NCBI GenBank assembly: GCA_036320915.1
Contig: JAXBDG010000011.1
Coordinates: 704,501 to 768,500 of the forward strand
Direction: 5' to 3'
DNA length: 64,000 nucleotides
DNA from: Linnemannia elongata
Taxonomy: Eukaryota > Mortierellomycota > Mortierellomycetes > Mortierellales > Mortierellaceae
The translations under genes and the position numbers were made by a program. The notes beneath the pieces were generated by a model. The model did no database searches, was not told the DNA's origin, and worked only from the letters and a program-made list of their open reading frames with translations. Below are positions 34,147 to 47,258 of this stretch, in pieces (the stretch's first letter is position 1; every line of letters starts with the position of its first letter).

Positions 34147-37100
34147 TTAAAGCTCCTCTGCACCACCCTGCCCACGACGCCGTCTCCGTCCATCCTCATT
34201 AGCACCAGCACCAACGCCCTCATCACCGTCACGACTACCCATAATATACGTCGGCCCACTCTCGCCCGCAGCCTCAGTCCGGAACAACTCCTGAATATCC
34301 TCCAAGTTCAAACCAGCAGTCTCGGGGACCAAGAAATAGACAAACAACCAGGCGATGACCAAGATTCCGGCGTAGAGCCAGAACGTGCCCGTAGCGGTGA
34401 TCCTTTGGGTCAGCGTCAGGAATGTGAGTGAGATGACTAAGTTTCCGGCAAAGTTGCAAGCTGAAGAATTGGATCCAAGATAGACGGATTAGCGAAAGGG
34501 AATAAAGAAGGTTGAGAAATGGTAGGGTGCAAAAAAAAGGGGAGTTCAGACTGTAACTCCATTTCACAAACGCTGCTAGCCACAAACGAAGAGAAAGGGG
34601 AAAAAACGTTACCTGTTGCCATGCCGGTAGCCTTGCCGCGGATATCCAAAGGAAACAGCTCACTCTGAATCAACCAGGGCGCATTTCCGAGTCCCAATCC
34701 ATACGAGGCTACATAAAAGACCAAACTAGCCAGAGCAACCCAGCTTCCAGCTTTGATTCCCTGAGATCGGTTCGGGCAGACGCCCGTGTAGATCGGTCTC
34801 TTGCCGTTTCCGTCCCAGCCCATGTCCTGACAGGTGTTCATGGCATCTGCAAAGTAGCATCGGTCGTCGGTCAGACAAGCTGCACAGTTGTCGCCGTATT
34901 GGACACATTCGTCTTGTTTCACGGTGAATCCGACGATTTTGATGAATGCCACTCCCAAGACGATCAGTCCTGCGATCATTCCGACCATTGTCACTAACAA
35001 GATCTTTCTGCGTCCAACCCTGTCGATAATCTTGATCGCCACCACTACGATAAAAATAAGTAAATAGACCTACGTTAGTACCAAATCATCACCTTAAGGA
35101 ACTACGTAATAAGTCCACAATACAAAGAAAAAAAAAAGTGTCCAAGCTTACTTGTCATGACCATGTTGGTTCCGGCGATCAAAAGCGAAAACAAGGTCGC
35201 GCTCTTGGCATTAGGGAAACCCGCCATCTTAAGAATAGTTGCCGAATAGTACATGGCCGTGTTGAATCCCGAAAGCTGCTGCCACAACTGCATAAAGCAG
35301 GCAATAATCAAGGGCCGTCTCAGATCCTTGCGCAACAGATCCCGGTACCGAGTCTTGTGGCTCAATTCCAAACTTTCCCGGATCGAATCGACCTCCTTTG
35401 CAATATAGTCGTCATTGGCATCTGAGAGTCCCATGCAGCGTCTCAACACGGCCATAGCTCCAGGGATGTCGCCCTTTTTGACCAGGAAACGAGGCGATTC
35501 GGGGAGGAAAGGAAGGGTGACGAGTTGGAGGATTGCAGGCAGGGCCGAGATGGCCATCATCCAGCGCCAGCCGTCGTTCACATCTGTCAATGCCGACGAG
35601 ACTAGGTAAGCAACCAATTGGCCTCCTGTGATCAACAGCACGTTCATTGTCACCAAGCGTCCACGATATGCGCTATGAAGGATTTGTTGATAATAAAATG
35701 AATACGTCCGTTAGATATCCAGACTCCTGTATCAAGTGCCGTCGTGTCCTTTCTCCTGCATCCACGGCTGTTGTGCTGTTTACCTTGGGGCGAGCTCTAT
35801 TGGAATGAAAACAAGAACCCCATAAGGGAAGTACGGTTTTGTTAGTACACTGTTTTTTTCTTTTAGGGTTTTTTTGTCAGAGTGAGGAGATTGTTGAACA
35901 AACATATACATTTATCCTTTTCAACTTACCGCCAATATACAATGGAACAACCAATGCAGCAAGACCTATTCGCGTCGCAATAGCAAACGAGTAATGGAGA
36001 GAGAAAGAAATGAGGATAAGATGTGTCAGGAGCATTTTTCTACTTTCTTCCCACCTGCAGAGTATCTTGATCATCTTCCATCATCATGGCCATCATGTCC
36101 ATTATCAGCAACATCTTATTTACCAACGCCAACTCCGACTACGACTCGTCCCAGGAGGAGGAGCCAGTAAGCATGTGCAAAAGTCATCAAGGCGGCCCCG
36201 ACTACAAAGATCACCGACGACAACAGCGTCACAGGTTTGCGGCCCACAAGATCTGAGAGCGCTCCTGCCAACAGTCCACCGATAATCGCTCCCAGTGTTG
36301 TTCCTGTATGAAAAGGTGTTGTTGGATGGAGTTTGTTAGTGTCAAATCATCAACAGAAGAGGTACTTTTCTCAATGTAAGTCCAAAAATGGAAAAGTAGA
36401 CCAAGAACGGGCAAAGGAAACAGACAGTTATAGAAATCATCTTTTGTGTGACAAAAAAAATTAGTCGTTCAAGCATGACCTCCGTTCACAAGGGAATACA
36501 GGAGAGATTCAACAAGAGAAAGAAAGTAACGGAGAGGGAAAAGAAAAATGAACCAAAACGGCATCCGAGGTATCTGAAAGTACTAGAGTAGAGCCCTCTG
36601 TGTCCCACTTTCAGTCTGGGTACCAAAAAATAAATGGCGCAACAAATGTATGTCGGGAGGAGACCAATGGAGGAAGGAATGGAAGGGTAAGGAGGAAAGA
36701 ACGGATAGGAAAGGAGAAGGAAAGGCAAGGGAGATAACAATGGCAAGTGCAAGGGCAAAAAGATTATAAGGAAAGAAAGAAGCAAGGGCATGAGGAAAAA
36801 TAGGCGAAATGAAGTGTAAGGGTGGAATGATGATCGCATTTGCCTTTGCCGTCTCTCTTCTCTCACTCTCCCTCCACAACGACGATCGGTATTAAAGTTG
36901 CCCTCTTGTTCCGGTCGTTTGTTTTTGTTTGTTTGTTTGTTGCTCTTATCTCGATGAGAATAAAAAAATTAAGCGCACCTCTCTCCTCTCTCCCTCACAA
37001 AAAAAACAACTCACCTCCAACGACAAACTCTTGCTGTTGGCTCGAGAGTCCAAATTCCTCCTTGATCGGCAACAGTGCGCCTGCAATAACTCCTGTATCA

Positions 37101-37441
37101 TATCCGAACAGGAATCCTCCGATTGCCAGACAAGTGATGAGGAGGTATAAGAACTTTGAAGGCGAGCTGTCCTCTTCACTCATAGCTCCGTTGTTTTCAT
37201 TGCTGTGGTTGTTGTTGCCGAGATCCTTAGTGAAGCGATCGTTGACTCCTGTACTTGACCCAACAGCTGTGGAGTTGTTACTGTTTCCATTGTTGTTACT
37301 GCTGGACTTATGGATGCTGCTGACGCTGTTTGAGCTGCTGTGGCCTGCACTTGTGATGCCTCCTCCTCCGTTGTGGGGTGGTGGTGGTGCTCCGTCGGAT
37401 ATGTTGTAACGAGACGCTTCCTGAACTCCGTTAGACGCCAT
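34147..37441 (-). CDS. Proton/myo-inositol-type sugar porter (SLC2A13/HMIT-like MFS)
   Basis: Seven exons at 34147-34460, 34613-35044, 35152-35672, 35784-35796, 35930-35965, 36124-36303 and 37015-37441 give 640 residues in frame. An Asn/Ser-rich cytosolic N-tail of about 95 residues precedes 12 predicted membrane spans. Sugar-porter signatures are all present: GGFLFGYDTGVIAGAL in span 1, SDLVGRKP, PLYIGELAPSAYRGRL (its ELAPS part coded by a 13-nt microexon), LPESPRFL, QLSGFNTAMYYS and VPETAGLNLEDIQELF. The extracellular loop before span 10 is enlarged and has six cysteines (about residues 439-482), the hallmark of the HMIT/SLC2A13 branch of H+/myo-inositol cotransporters. Likely role: inositol or polyol uptake at the plasma membrane; the substrate is inferred from the family. 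Human HMIT has a similar length. The start is the first ATG after a CT-rich leader. Confidence 0.9.
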
Positions 37442-37853
37442 TTTGTTTGAAAAGGGGCTGAACGTAACGAAGTGGAAGGAGGAGCGAATCAAGGGAGAGT
37501 AGAGAAGAAAGGAGGTGAAAGAGGAGGGAGGGAGATCAACAAGCAATTGACGTCGATGGGTATTAATGGAGCGAGAGGAGGAGCGAAAGGAGGGAAGTAA
37601 AGAGAAGAGGAGAAGAGAGAGAAGAGAGTAAAAAATAAAAAAAAACTGACGTTCCAGTTCAGATACATTTTGAGAGATGATTGAGTACGAGAGATTCGCA
37701 GGGAGTGAATGGCCCACCAAAATATTTTTTTCTCCACGCGAGCATTCACACATACATGGGACCACAGCAACTTAAGACCTGCCTTCCTTCTTTTTACAAA
37801 TGTGACTGTCAACGTGGTTTTATTTCTTCTAGAGAGAGGGAGAAGCCCTTAAT

Positions 37854-39814
37854 TTACTCTTCGGTCTTGACTTTGGGGACCTTAGGAGGTAGAGGGGGAA
37901 CCGATCCGGGGTGCTTGGCTCGTTTATGGCGAAGAAGATCATGCTGCCGAGAAAACCTCCAATGACATTCGTCGCAGGGGAAAGGACGCGACGTCGTATG
38001 TGTCATGATGTGCGAACGCAGGTTGAACGGCCTTGAGAAGCGGCGTTGGCAAACAGGACACACATGGATATCGGTAATCTTGGGAACCATCTCGGGGTCA
38101 AGGAGGTGCTGAACATATTGCTGCTGTGGGTGATGAATAATAGTAGGTCGCTGGCCTTGATGCTGGTTATGTTGTTGTTGCTGTTGATGTGACTGAGAAT
38201 GAGAGGATTGGTGACCAGCACCAAAGGTATATGTGGGGAGAGAGGTGGCGGTGGCGGGCGAGTAATACGCAAATGTTCCAGAAGAAGAGCGACGAGGACG
38301 CGGTTGTGCGACCATAGAGGAGTCCTTGTGGAACGGAGACTCGTAAGGTTGGCCCGAGAACGAGAATGAGGACGAAGTCACCAGCATTGACTTCGGTCGT
38401 GTACCTGAGCGGAAAGTTGATGAGGACGAAGAAGGTTTGGTACCGATAGAGGACGAAGGTAGTGGAGAAAAGAACCCTGCATCACTCCCATCTTCGCTTC
38501 CTGCGCGCTCAGATGATGATGATGAATAACAGCCGCCAAATTCATCCTCCTCGCCAATGACCGAGTATAATGACTTTCCCAAAGGTGCTGATGCTGGTGC
38601 GGTATGATTGAGTTGGCCGCAGGGGTACTTGTCCGCGCAATTGCACAAGAGTGACATGTCCGTGGTAAGTCCGAGTGATTGGAGGGTTGGGGAGAGGCGC
38701 TCGTGCTTGACACTGTCGAGTGGGAGTAAAGGGGAGCCTTGTGAACTGGACACGGCGTCGGACCCAGCCGAAGGCACAGCAAGTTGGCCAGAGTTGAACT
38801 CTTGGGAGTGAATGGAGCTGTGCAAGACCGAATGGACGTGGTCAGGCATCGAGGATGTAACGGGGTTCATGGGGAAGAGGTCAATGTCGTGAGCGTCGGT
38901 GGTACCAAAAACAGCAGCGTCGGTGACAAAAGGGCTGTCGGCCTGGGAAAAGTATGGCGACGAGATGGGATTCTGGATTGGAGCCTGATTCATGGGCGAC
39001 TGCTGCAGCTGCAGTTGCTGTTGTTGCTGCTGTCGGGGAGCCGAATGATAAGAGCTTTGGAATTGAGAGAGGGCGGGGTGGTGGATAGGGGTTGAGGATC
39101 CATTACAGTTGATATTGGAGAAATTAGGTGCCATGGGAGATGATGCGGCTGTCGAAACCGATGACGATGGAATGGCGGCCGGCGAGGATGGGAATCCCAG
39201 ATGGATGGGGCTGGCTCCTTGTGAATTGTGTTCGGGGATGGTGATGGAGTTGACTGGAGTGGTTGGAGTGCGAGGAGACCCAAGGCTGATGTGTGCCATT
39301 TCGTATTGGAGCTGTTGTTGCTGCTGGAGTTGTTGGAGTTGTTGAAAGTGGAGTTGTTGTTGGTGCTGCTGCTGCAGCTGCTGTTGCTGTTGGCCAAAGA
39401 GGAGAGCATTATGTGCAGCATTCAACTCGACCATGCTCTGGGTGTAACCAACTGTTGGAGCCGAGAGCGAGGGCGAAGGCCCAGCGTCTGTAAGTTTGGT
39501 GGGGAAGAACATGGAGACGGGCAGATCGAGAATGTCGAGCTCAGCTCCTGATTCGGATGAGCAGAAGGGGGACGATGTGCAGGACGAGACGTTAGACGAG
39601 CAAGGGACGCTCAAGAGAGGCGAGTGTATGGACTGAGGTTGTTGCCTGTAAAGGGGAGATAGGAAGAAGAAAAAATAATGGGAAAAAAGGTGGGGAGAAC
39701 GAGGGTTTATATGTCAGAAACCATTGATGCATTACGGATAAAGAAGATGCGCGCGTGTGTTTGTTTGACAGATCGAACGCAGGCCACTCGTCGAATGAAG
39801 GCGTACATGTACAT
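37854..39814 (-). CDS. C2H2 zinc-finger transcription factor, CRZ1-like
   Basis: A large exon, 37854-39645, encodes about 596 residues, starting after a TTACAG acceptor with QQPQSIHSPL. There is no ATG at its head, so a 5' exon is needed. A candidate is an 8-base exon at 39807-39814 (ATGTACAT before a GTACGC donor), which gives M-Y-M and joins in phase; this is tentative. The body is Gln-, Ser- and Pro-rich, typical of an activation region. Near the C-terminus are two adjacent C2H2 fingers, CPVCQRRFSRPFNLRSHIMT and CDECHWRFSRQHDLLRHKRA (followed by KH), with a THTTSRPF linker. The NLRSH and RQHDLLRH helices resemble those of the calcineurin-responsive factor Crz1. The extreme C-terminus is PPLPPKVPKVKTEE. 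Calcium or stress control is a family-based guess. Confidence 0.82.
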
Positions 39815-42800
39815 GTCTGCGTGTTTGCGTCCATTGATTGTTCGGGAATTATTTTCACTTTTGTTGTTCGATGGCGAACTTTGGTCAATTAGACTTGCAG
39901 GAGGGAGGAGGGGACACCAATCCGCAGCCAGGGCAAAAGAAGGAAACCAAAGAAGAAAAGAACAGGTTTGATGGGAAAGACCCTTGCCAGAAACGGGAGC
40001 AGAAAAGTGAAGAAAAGGGAAAAGATGTAAACGAAAGTAGATACAATGTACATCTCCATTGAGTGAAGGGCTGTAGGAGAATGCAATCCTTCTTTTTTTC
40101 CTCCCTCTTTCTCTTCTGTCATCTCTTTTCCGGAGGGAGGGGGCAAAGTGCTGGTGTGTGTTCCTTGCTTTGAATATGCAGGTCGGCTAAGTAAAACGAT
40201 CCCTTCTTTTGGCCACTACATTTCCCGCGCACTCAGATCAAGAAATAAAAATGAACCACCCAATTCAATAATATTTATCGATGTCAAAAACCGAAGATAA
40301 CAAGCGCGTTTTCTGTGTGCGTATTAGAAGCTTTTCCCACTCCTTAGCCTTCCTCTTTCTTTTCCTTCTTTAGGCCACATCAAACAGAGGTGAGAAAGAT
40401 ACAGCAAAAAGTGACTCAACAAGCATATTGGGATTGCCAGGCGGATCATGAGCATACAGTTACACGTTGAAACAGCGAAACAGGTTCTACAATTGAGTAA
40501 AAGAGAACGCTCAGATCCTAGATCCTGGCAAGTCTACTTGTTTTTTTAATGTCATGTTTGTTTTTATCGAGGGGAGGAATGAATAGGGTTGTTAATAAGA
40601 AGGCGTATGAGTGATACCTACATGGTGTGTATAGTTTGGGACGGCGAGAAGGATCAAGGAAGGGTTCTTGGTCAGGTCAGTGAATGTGATGCTTGAGTGT
40701 GGCGGGTGAATTGAGCGAGCTGAGTGAGTGGGCGAGTGAGGAAAAAAGGCGAGAAAGGATGGAGGAAAGAAAGAAGAAAGAAAAAAGAGAGGAGAGTGGG
40801 GAGTTGTGATAGACAGTTTAAATGAAAAGAGAGGGTTGTTGTCGTTGTTGCAGTAATGGTGGCAACAAGAGGCAATTTGCAAACGTGAGATGGATATGGA
40901 TGTGGATATGGATAGGGAAACAAAAAGGTAGGCCAAAGAATCAGGTTTGAGCAGTTGGTCGTGAAAGAAGGAAAAAAAAGACCTATAATAGGTAACAAGC
41001 GAGTAAAACGAGGAATAGGAATTGACAGGCAGGGGAAGATTGACAGTCGGTTATGTAGTTAACAGGGACAGGGAAGGAGGGGTATGCACAAGCAAGAGGG
41101 AATAACAAAAAGAAAAAAAAGAAAAAAAAGGTTAAAAAACGACAGGCAGGCAGGCAAGGATGATGAAACAAGATAAGAAAGAAGTGCTGGCTTTTTGGGT
41201 GAAGATGAGAGAGTTTTGTTGGTGAATTTGATTAAGAGGTAGACCGGGGACAAGCCCAGGTTTTATAGAAAAAGGGTGGATGGGGAAGGTGCAAGGTCAT
41301 AAGGAGTCAATGGGTGGAGGTGTGTCAGCGCAACACAAAAACACCGAGTGGAGAGAGAAAGACAGATAGTGTGGTGACAAAAAACAGCAAACAAGAAATA
41401 AGCGACGAAGTGAAAGGAATGAATGAATGAATAATCAAAGAGAGTCCTAACAGGACAGGCTGCTTCGCTCTGCTCAAAGGGTAACGTTATTATTAGCAAC
41501 TCTAAAAATCCAATTCATTCAAAGTAAACAACTACGGAATCTTCGGCGACGGCGTTGACAGCAGGGCACCTCCTTCTTTACCTTATTTGTGTTCTCCCCT
41601 CCGTCCTTGTTACTTCCCTGCCTCCACCCACCCGTTCGTCCCCTTTCTCACCTTCTCCCTCTCCCACTCTATACCTATTCAATGCCCTCGTGAATGTTCC
41701 CTTGTTCACACAGCGAGAAAAATAGCGTAATAATCACAACCCTCCTTCATTACACCTTCACACCACTTCTCATCGTCGATCGTGGCAGTGGCAAGGCTAT
41801 TTTTTCATTTTAGTTGCGGCGGAGCGATTCTCCCTTCTCTCCCGCAGTATTTTTTTTTCTGGCTTGGCTGGAATGGGTCTGCGGGTAGTTATTTCCTGTT
41901 CATGATTCATCCTTGTTTATTTCCGATAAGATTATTATGGTGCCATGACAGCGATGTATGCGTCTGTGTCCATTTTTTTTTACCAACCAAGCATACAACG
42001 TGAGTAACAGCAGATGTAGTTGTTTGCAGTGGAAAAGCGAATCTCTCTAACTACCACAAGGGGAGTCAATGAAAAAGGACATGATAGCAAGCAAATAGGT
42101 TGGCATTCCTTGGCAACCAAGAAACAAAGTCAATTGATCGAGAACAAGAGCTGACGGAATAAGGGTGAGAGGACTGCCCCAAAAGTAGAAGCGCAACGTT
42201 GTGTCGATTTTCCTTTTTTACATGCTCCAGAATAGTAAAAAACTAAAGGTATGGGAGAACTATACAAGCGAAAATAAAGACGACTGACACAGCACAAAAC
42301 GCTCTAAATGTTGAATGTATGTGGAAGAGAAAAGGATTGAGTAGGAGAATATTTCATTCTGGTCATCTGGCAATCTTTTTTTTTTTTTTTTGTTCGGCAG
42401 GAGGACGAACACGAATCGGACACGCGTCCAAAGACTCCTCTGACTCCATTTGCTCCTGCCTGCTCCTTCATCCTTTCCGGAAGCACTATGAGCCCTTACC
42501 CTCTTTTTCCCTGCTGCAGCTCGTTTTTGTTGTTGATTAATACTGCCTCTCTCTTGGCAATTCCCTTTTCGGGGGCCAACCATACACCGCCTCATCGATC
42601 GCCAACATCATCGTCATGATATTCCATGTCAGCTGTGGTTTTAGCAACAAACAAGTCAACAGCAGCTCTCAACAGAAATCAAAGTGAGTGCCCAGACTCC
42701 ATTCTTATTTTGTTTTTTGTTTGATGTTTATTAACCTGTTACCCTCACGGCAAGACATAGCATGGCAACGGAAACCGGATTTATGCACTTCTTCAAATGG

Positions 42801-42945
42801 CTATTTTCTTTTCATGATATTTGCGGGGGCACGTATGAATGTTTGTTTGGGTCATTAGATGTGTTCTTCTCTCAACACTCGTAATAAAACAATAACAACA
42901 ACAACAGACCGTCGTCTTGGCTCGCACCAGCCAGGAAGGCCAAGA

Positions 42946-42947
<2 letters not shown>

Positions 42948-42978
<31 letters not shown>
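42948..42978. repeat. poly-T tract, 31 nt
   Basis: Uninterrupted T run on the plus strand, the longest homopolymer of the window. Confidence 0.95.
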
Positions 42979-42982
<4 letters not shown>

Positions 42983-45900
42983 CTGATTGTTGCTGGTTTC
43001 AGCAGCCATCACATATTACCTACAAGCAATACATCATCCATCATATCACATCACCTTCCACCTTCCATCAGTCAATCATTTTTTATGCTTGTTCGTCTCG
43101 GCCAATTGTCCTCCTTGTTCGATCAGTCAAAATAGAGCCTGAGCGCCAAGAATACATCCTCAAAGCCCATATCGATGAGGTCCCTGCCAACCCTTCGCCT
43201 CCTCTCTTTTTCGTGAGGCTGATGCAGGCCTACAGCAGCTCGTCAACCTTGTCGGGGACAAAAGTCGACAGCGAAGCACACATCCTAATTATGTCTAGGT
43301 TGACCAACGGTTTTTTCTTTGGTGAAAGACACCCTTGTTGGGGTAAGGCAACAACATCAAAAAGGCGATCGTAGTGCGTGGCCCCTTCCACCGCGGTCTA
43401 TTCCATTTCTCACTCACTTCCCTCTCTCAAGGCTGTGTGTACGTCGCAGAAATGTGGCACCCTCTTCCGTCCCTATGCCAGTGCATTCCCACAGCCTTCT
43501 TTGCCTTGGCTTTGCCCTTCTATTCTTGTCTTCCCTCCCCCCCCCCTCACTTATGCCTTACTCCCCCCCCCGAAAGTCCAAAATAGTTTTTCCATCCCCA
43601 ATGGCACACGGAAAAAAAGAACAGGCCGGTGCCAAGGCAGAAAAGGATTGGAAATGCCTCGTCAGTAGATGATCGAGGAGACAGCACCTTTACAATGAAA
43701 ACGAACTCCTAGAAAACGAGGGGAGAGGAAGGGGAGGAGTCGATAGGTTGTAATTTTCGATCAGTCCCTTTGCGCCTTGTCCCTCTGGTTTGTGGTCATC
43801 CATTGTACCCCCTTTACGTTTGCGGATCCTATATTTTCGGATGACCATGTAGAAATAGGATTAATGCAAGCCGCAGTAGCGGAAGGCAATGCTTTTGTCC
43901 GAACTTCTCCACGTCCGGAGAGTGTCTTTGACCCCCTTTCCTTTTTATTTTCTCTTTTACCTCCTGTTGGCGCTCTTTTTTTTTTTTTTCTTTACACAAA
44001 TTGCGGAAAGTGACGCTTGAAAGGTTCTGCCTTGCGAGTCTGACGTCCTTGTGTGGACCCTGCCACACACACCTTTCACACAACAGAAGGATAATTAGAG
44101 AGACACAAAAATAATCTTGTTTTTAGTTTTCTTTTTGCCTTCCCTCAATTATGTCATTCAGGCGCTCCTACCGTTATGCCGAATAATAACATCAACACCC
44201 CGATGATTCCCATGATAACGAAGGCTATGGCTTAATTAGAGGCTAGCCGAGTTGATCAAAACAGCAAGCCGTGTGCCTGGCACTGGCCGTGCTCTCACTC
44301 CCTCTCCCCCCTCTCTTGTGCTCCCTTTCATTTTAGATTTGGCCACTCGTGTCGTTTATGTGTGCTTGTATCATTGCTTTTTTTTATTTGAGAGCGACTA
44401 CATGGTATCCCCATTATCTATCCCCCTTGCTCCCCTTAAAACCATTGCATCGTGTGGGGTAGAGACTGTATGTATTACCCATAGCCAAAGAGCTCATGGT
44501 GTGAATGACTTTATACAAAGACAAAAGGAAGAATTGAGAGGCAGTGGTATTTTTTTCCCCTTCGGAAGTTCGGTACAATCGTTTTCGCAATTTAGGGTTG
44601 AAATGAACAACGATGTCATTTCGCACGAGAAGCACACCCTGCACACATACGCAATAAGCAATAACAGAAAACGCCCACGGGTATGCACACATGCATCAAT
44701 GGATGTCGAACAATTGGCCCCTCCCCTCCCTCTCAACAAGCAGGGTCGAAAAAGCGCACCGATCATGTTTTTTTTCCTTCTTTGATTACTTCAAGACAAC
44801 GCGTGCTGTGGACAGAGAGAGACGGGAGATGGGAGAAAGAGAGTTAAGCACAAGAGAGAGGCGGGGGAGAAGGCGATAAACAAAAGGACGATCCAGTTTG
44901 CGAAGCAGCACCCATAATCTTCCGTCTGTCCGAATGAGGCAAGCAATCGCGAGAGAGAGTTCCGTCTCCCGGAAATCCAATTTGGGTTGCAGCACAACCG
45001 CATCATCAAACATACTAAAGAAATAAAGGAGGGGACACTCAATATCTTCCGTGGACGTCCATGATGAACAATTGTCAAAACCTTTTTTTTATGTGTGAGT
45101 GTGAATATGTACCTTCGTTGTTGCGTGGTTGTTTGGGGTTTTCAACTTTGAGCCTGCCGGAAGGCGCCCTGATGGCGTGTTTGTCCGGAAACCTACTCTT
45201 GATCAACGCTTACTTTTTTTCCTTTTCTTTCGTGTCGAACAGGACTTGAGTGTTATTGCTAGATCCCAATTGCGTCTATCCTAGTTGTGGTGAGGGCATC
45301 TTGTGAAGGTAAAAAACAAGTTAAATATAGAGATTGCAAATGGATGAACGTTTTACGCCTTGTCTCTTGTCAAGCAAGCTCTCCTGCATGATGTGACATG
45401 GGTAACCCACTCGGCATGGATATAACGCGCCGCTTTGTTTAGAACCATTCTCCTTCTTTTCTTTACCCACTCCCAGTAGCGAGTTTAAAATCTTAATTCT
45501 CCTGCATCGCCCAATGCTCGTGCTCTTCTATGCCATATTGTCAACAACAACAACAACAACAGCAACCGCCAAGAGCAAGAATAACAAACAACAACATGAC
45601 AACCGACCTTTCGCTTATGTCGCCAGATATCGGCTACAACGACTTGCTATCGATGGCGTTAACCTCAGAGTTTCCGTGTTGGCGTGAAAAGCGTAAAACA
45701 GACACGCCGCAGTTTTTTTTGGCATCCATGTACTTCTTCTTCCAAGCATCATGCACCTGAGCACATTCACATCCCTAGAGGTATACACAGGTGTTTGTAC
45801 CGGACGCCAACAACACAAAGCGAGATAAGAATCAAAACATCATGCACGGAATAAGGTATCTTCCTAACGACACATTGCTGTTGGAACCAATGGATCGGAA

Positions 45901-47228
45901 AATGTGCATTCTTGCTATAGGCGCATCCAGGCCGCAATGTGAGGTTGTTGCAAAAGTCAAGAGGAGGATCGTGACAGCAATGAGAGGGCTTGCTGGAAGG
46001 AATCAAATGTAGGACCCCAGGATTCAGGAGGACAACGTGACCGAGACATGGTCGTACAAAACCAAGCCAACAAGAATAGAAAAGGAAAAAAAAAGAGATG
46101 GGGTCAGTGTGGTGCTTGGTTCGTCTCGAAAATGTGTTCCTGACAAGAAACAAGGCGATCGATTGGTCTTCTCTGTCGAAAGATGCGTCTACGCATTGTT
46201 GTAGATATTTGCTTGTCTTTGAGCATGAGTGATTGTCAACAAAGGTAAAGAGACAAAGAAATGAAGGTAGCAAGGGGCAATGGCATCTAACAAGAAAAAA
46301 ACACGCCGCTTCTATGTTTTTTTTTGATAACTTTCTTTCCGGTTGTCCTATTTTCTCCTAGTTTCCCCAATAGCTTAAAAGGCGGCGCGATGTTTTTGTT
46401 CTGATCATATTGTTTTTCTCCGACCCCCTTCCTTCCTATTCATTTCTACCTCATCCTTCGCTTTGGCAACCCATTTTATCGAAGAGACTACCAATGGGCT
46501 TGTGTTCCGCAACTTGCAGAAAAAAAACAATAGGAGGACATCCCGTGGATACTTGGCTTGGGTGATAGTCATAGTCGAGACCCTTGTCTTGGCAAACACC
46601 CTAGACAAGTTGACACCCTAGGTAGGTAATTTTTTTTTTCAAATCATTCTTTTCATTTCTTACGTGAGCTTGGGCGTATGTACGGTATCTCAGGACGCCG
46701 GGAACGCGACAGGAGCGATGAGGTAATTATCATGATCTGTTCCATTTTGAGAAGAAAGCAGGAGAGGGTGTGAGAGAGAAAGAGGAGGGAACCGTGTCGG
46801 ACCATTCCACAGGCAAGGGACTCCTTGAAGGGCGCTCATGTGTGCCTTGTCAATAAGAGATCGCGTAGCATACCATGCGCGTGCAAATAAAGATCGTCAC
46901 ACTAAATTAAGACCTTAGCAAGGTAAGAAGTCTTCTATGTGTGACTCTGCTGATCGCATGCTTCTCCTTGCTCTTCACTCAACTCCACCGCATCATCTGT
47001 CTCACTGCACCTACCGCCACTAATATTACTCTCCCTTGTCCTTTTTGAACATCACACATTCCTCCTCCTTGTTGAGACATCCACTCGTTTCGACACTTTC
47101 TTTCGCACTTCATGGACACACTCTCCCCAGCTCATTGTCCGATAGCCTGGTAGCACCGACCAACAACCGACATTTCCTGTCACTACCTTCAAGCCCCACA
47201 GAAGGCTGCATTCGCCTCCCTGTCACAC

Positions 47229-47258
47229 ATACGCACACATACACACACACACACACAA
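47229..47258. repeat. CA microsatellite upstream of CSF1
   Basis: Interrupted CA/TA dinucleotide repeat about 90 bases before the proposed CSF1 start codon. Confidence 0.85.

Noticed and set aside
45530..46273. Moderately long frames on both strands between the C2H2 gene and CSF1.
   Set aside because: No recognisable domain, frames overlap antisense to each other, and one begins with a simple CAA repeat.
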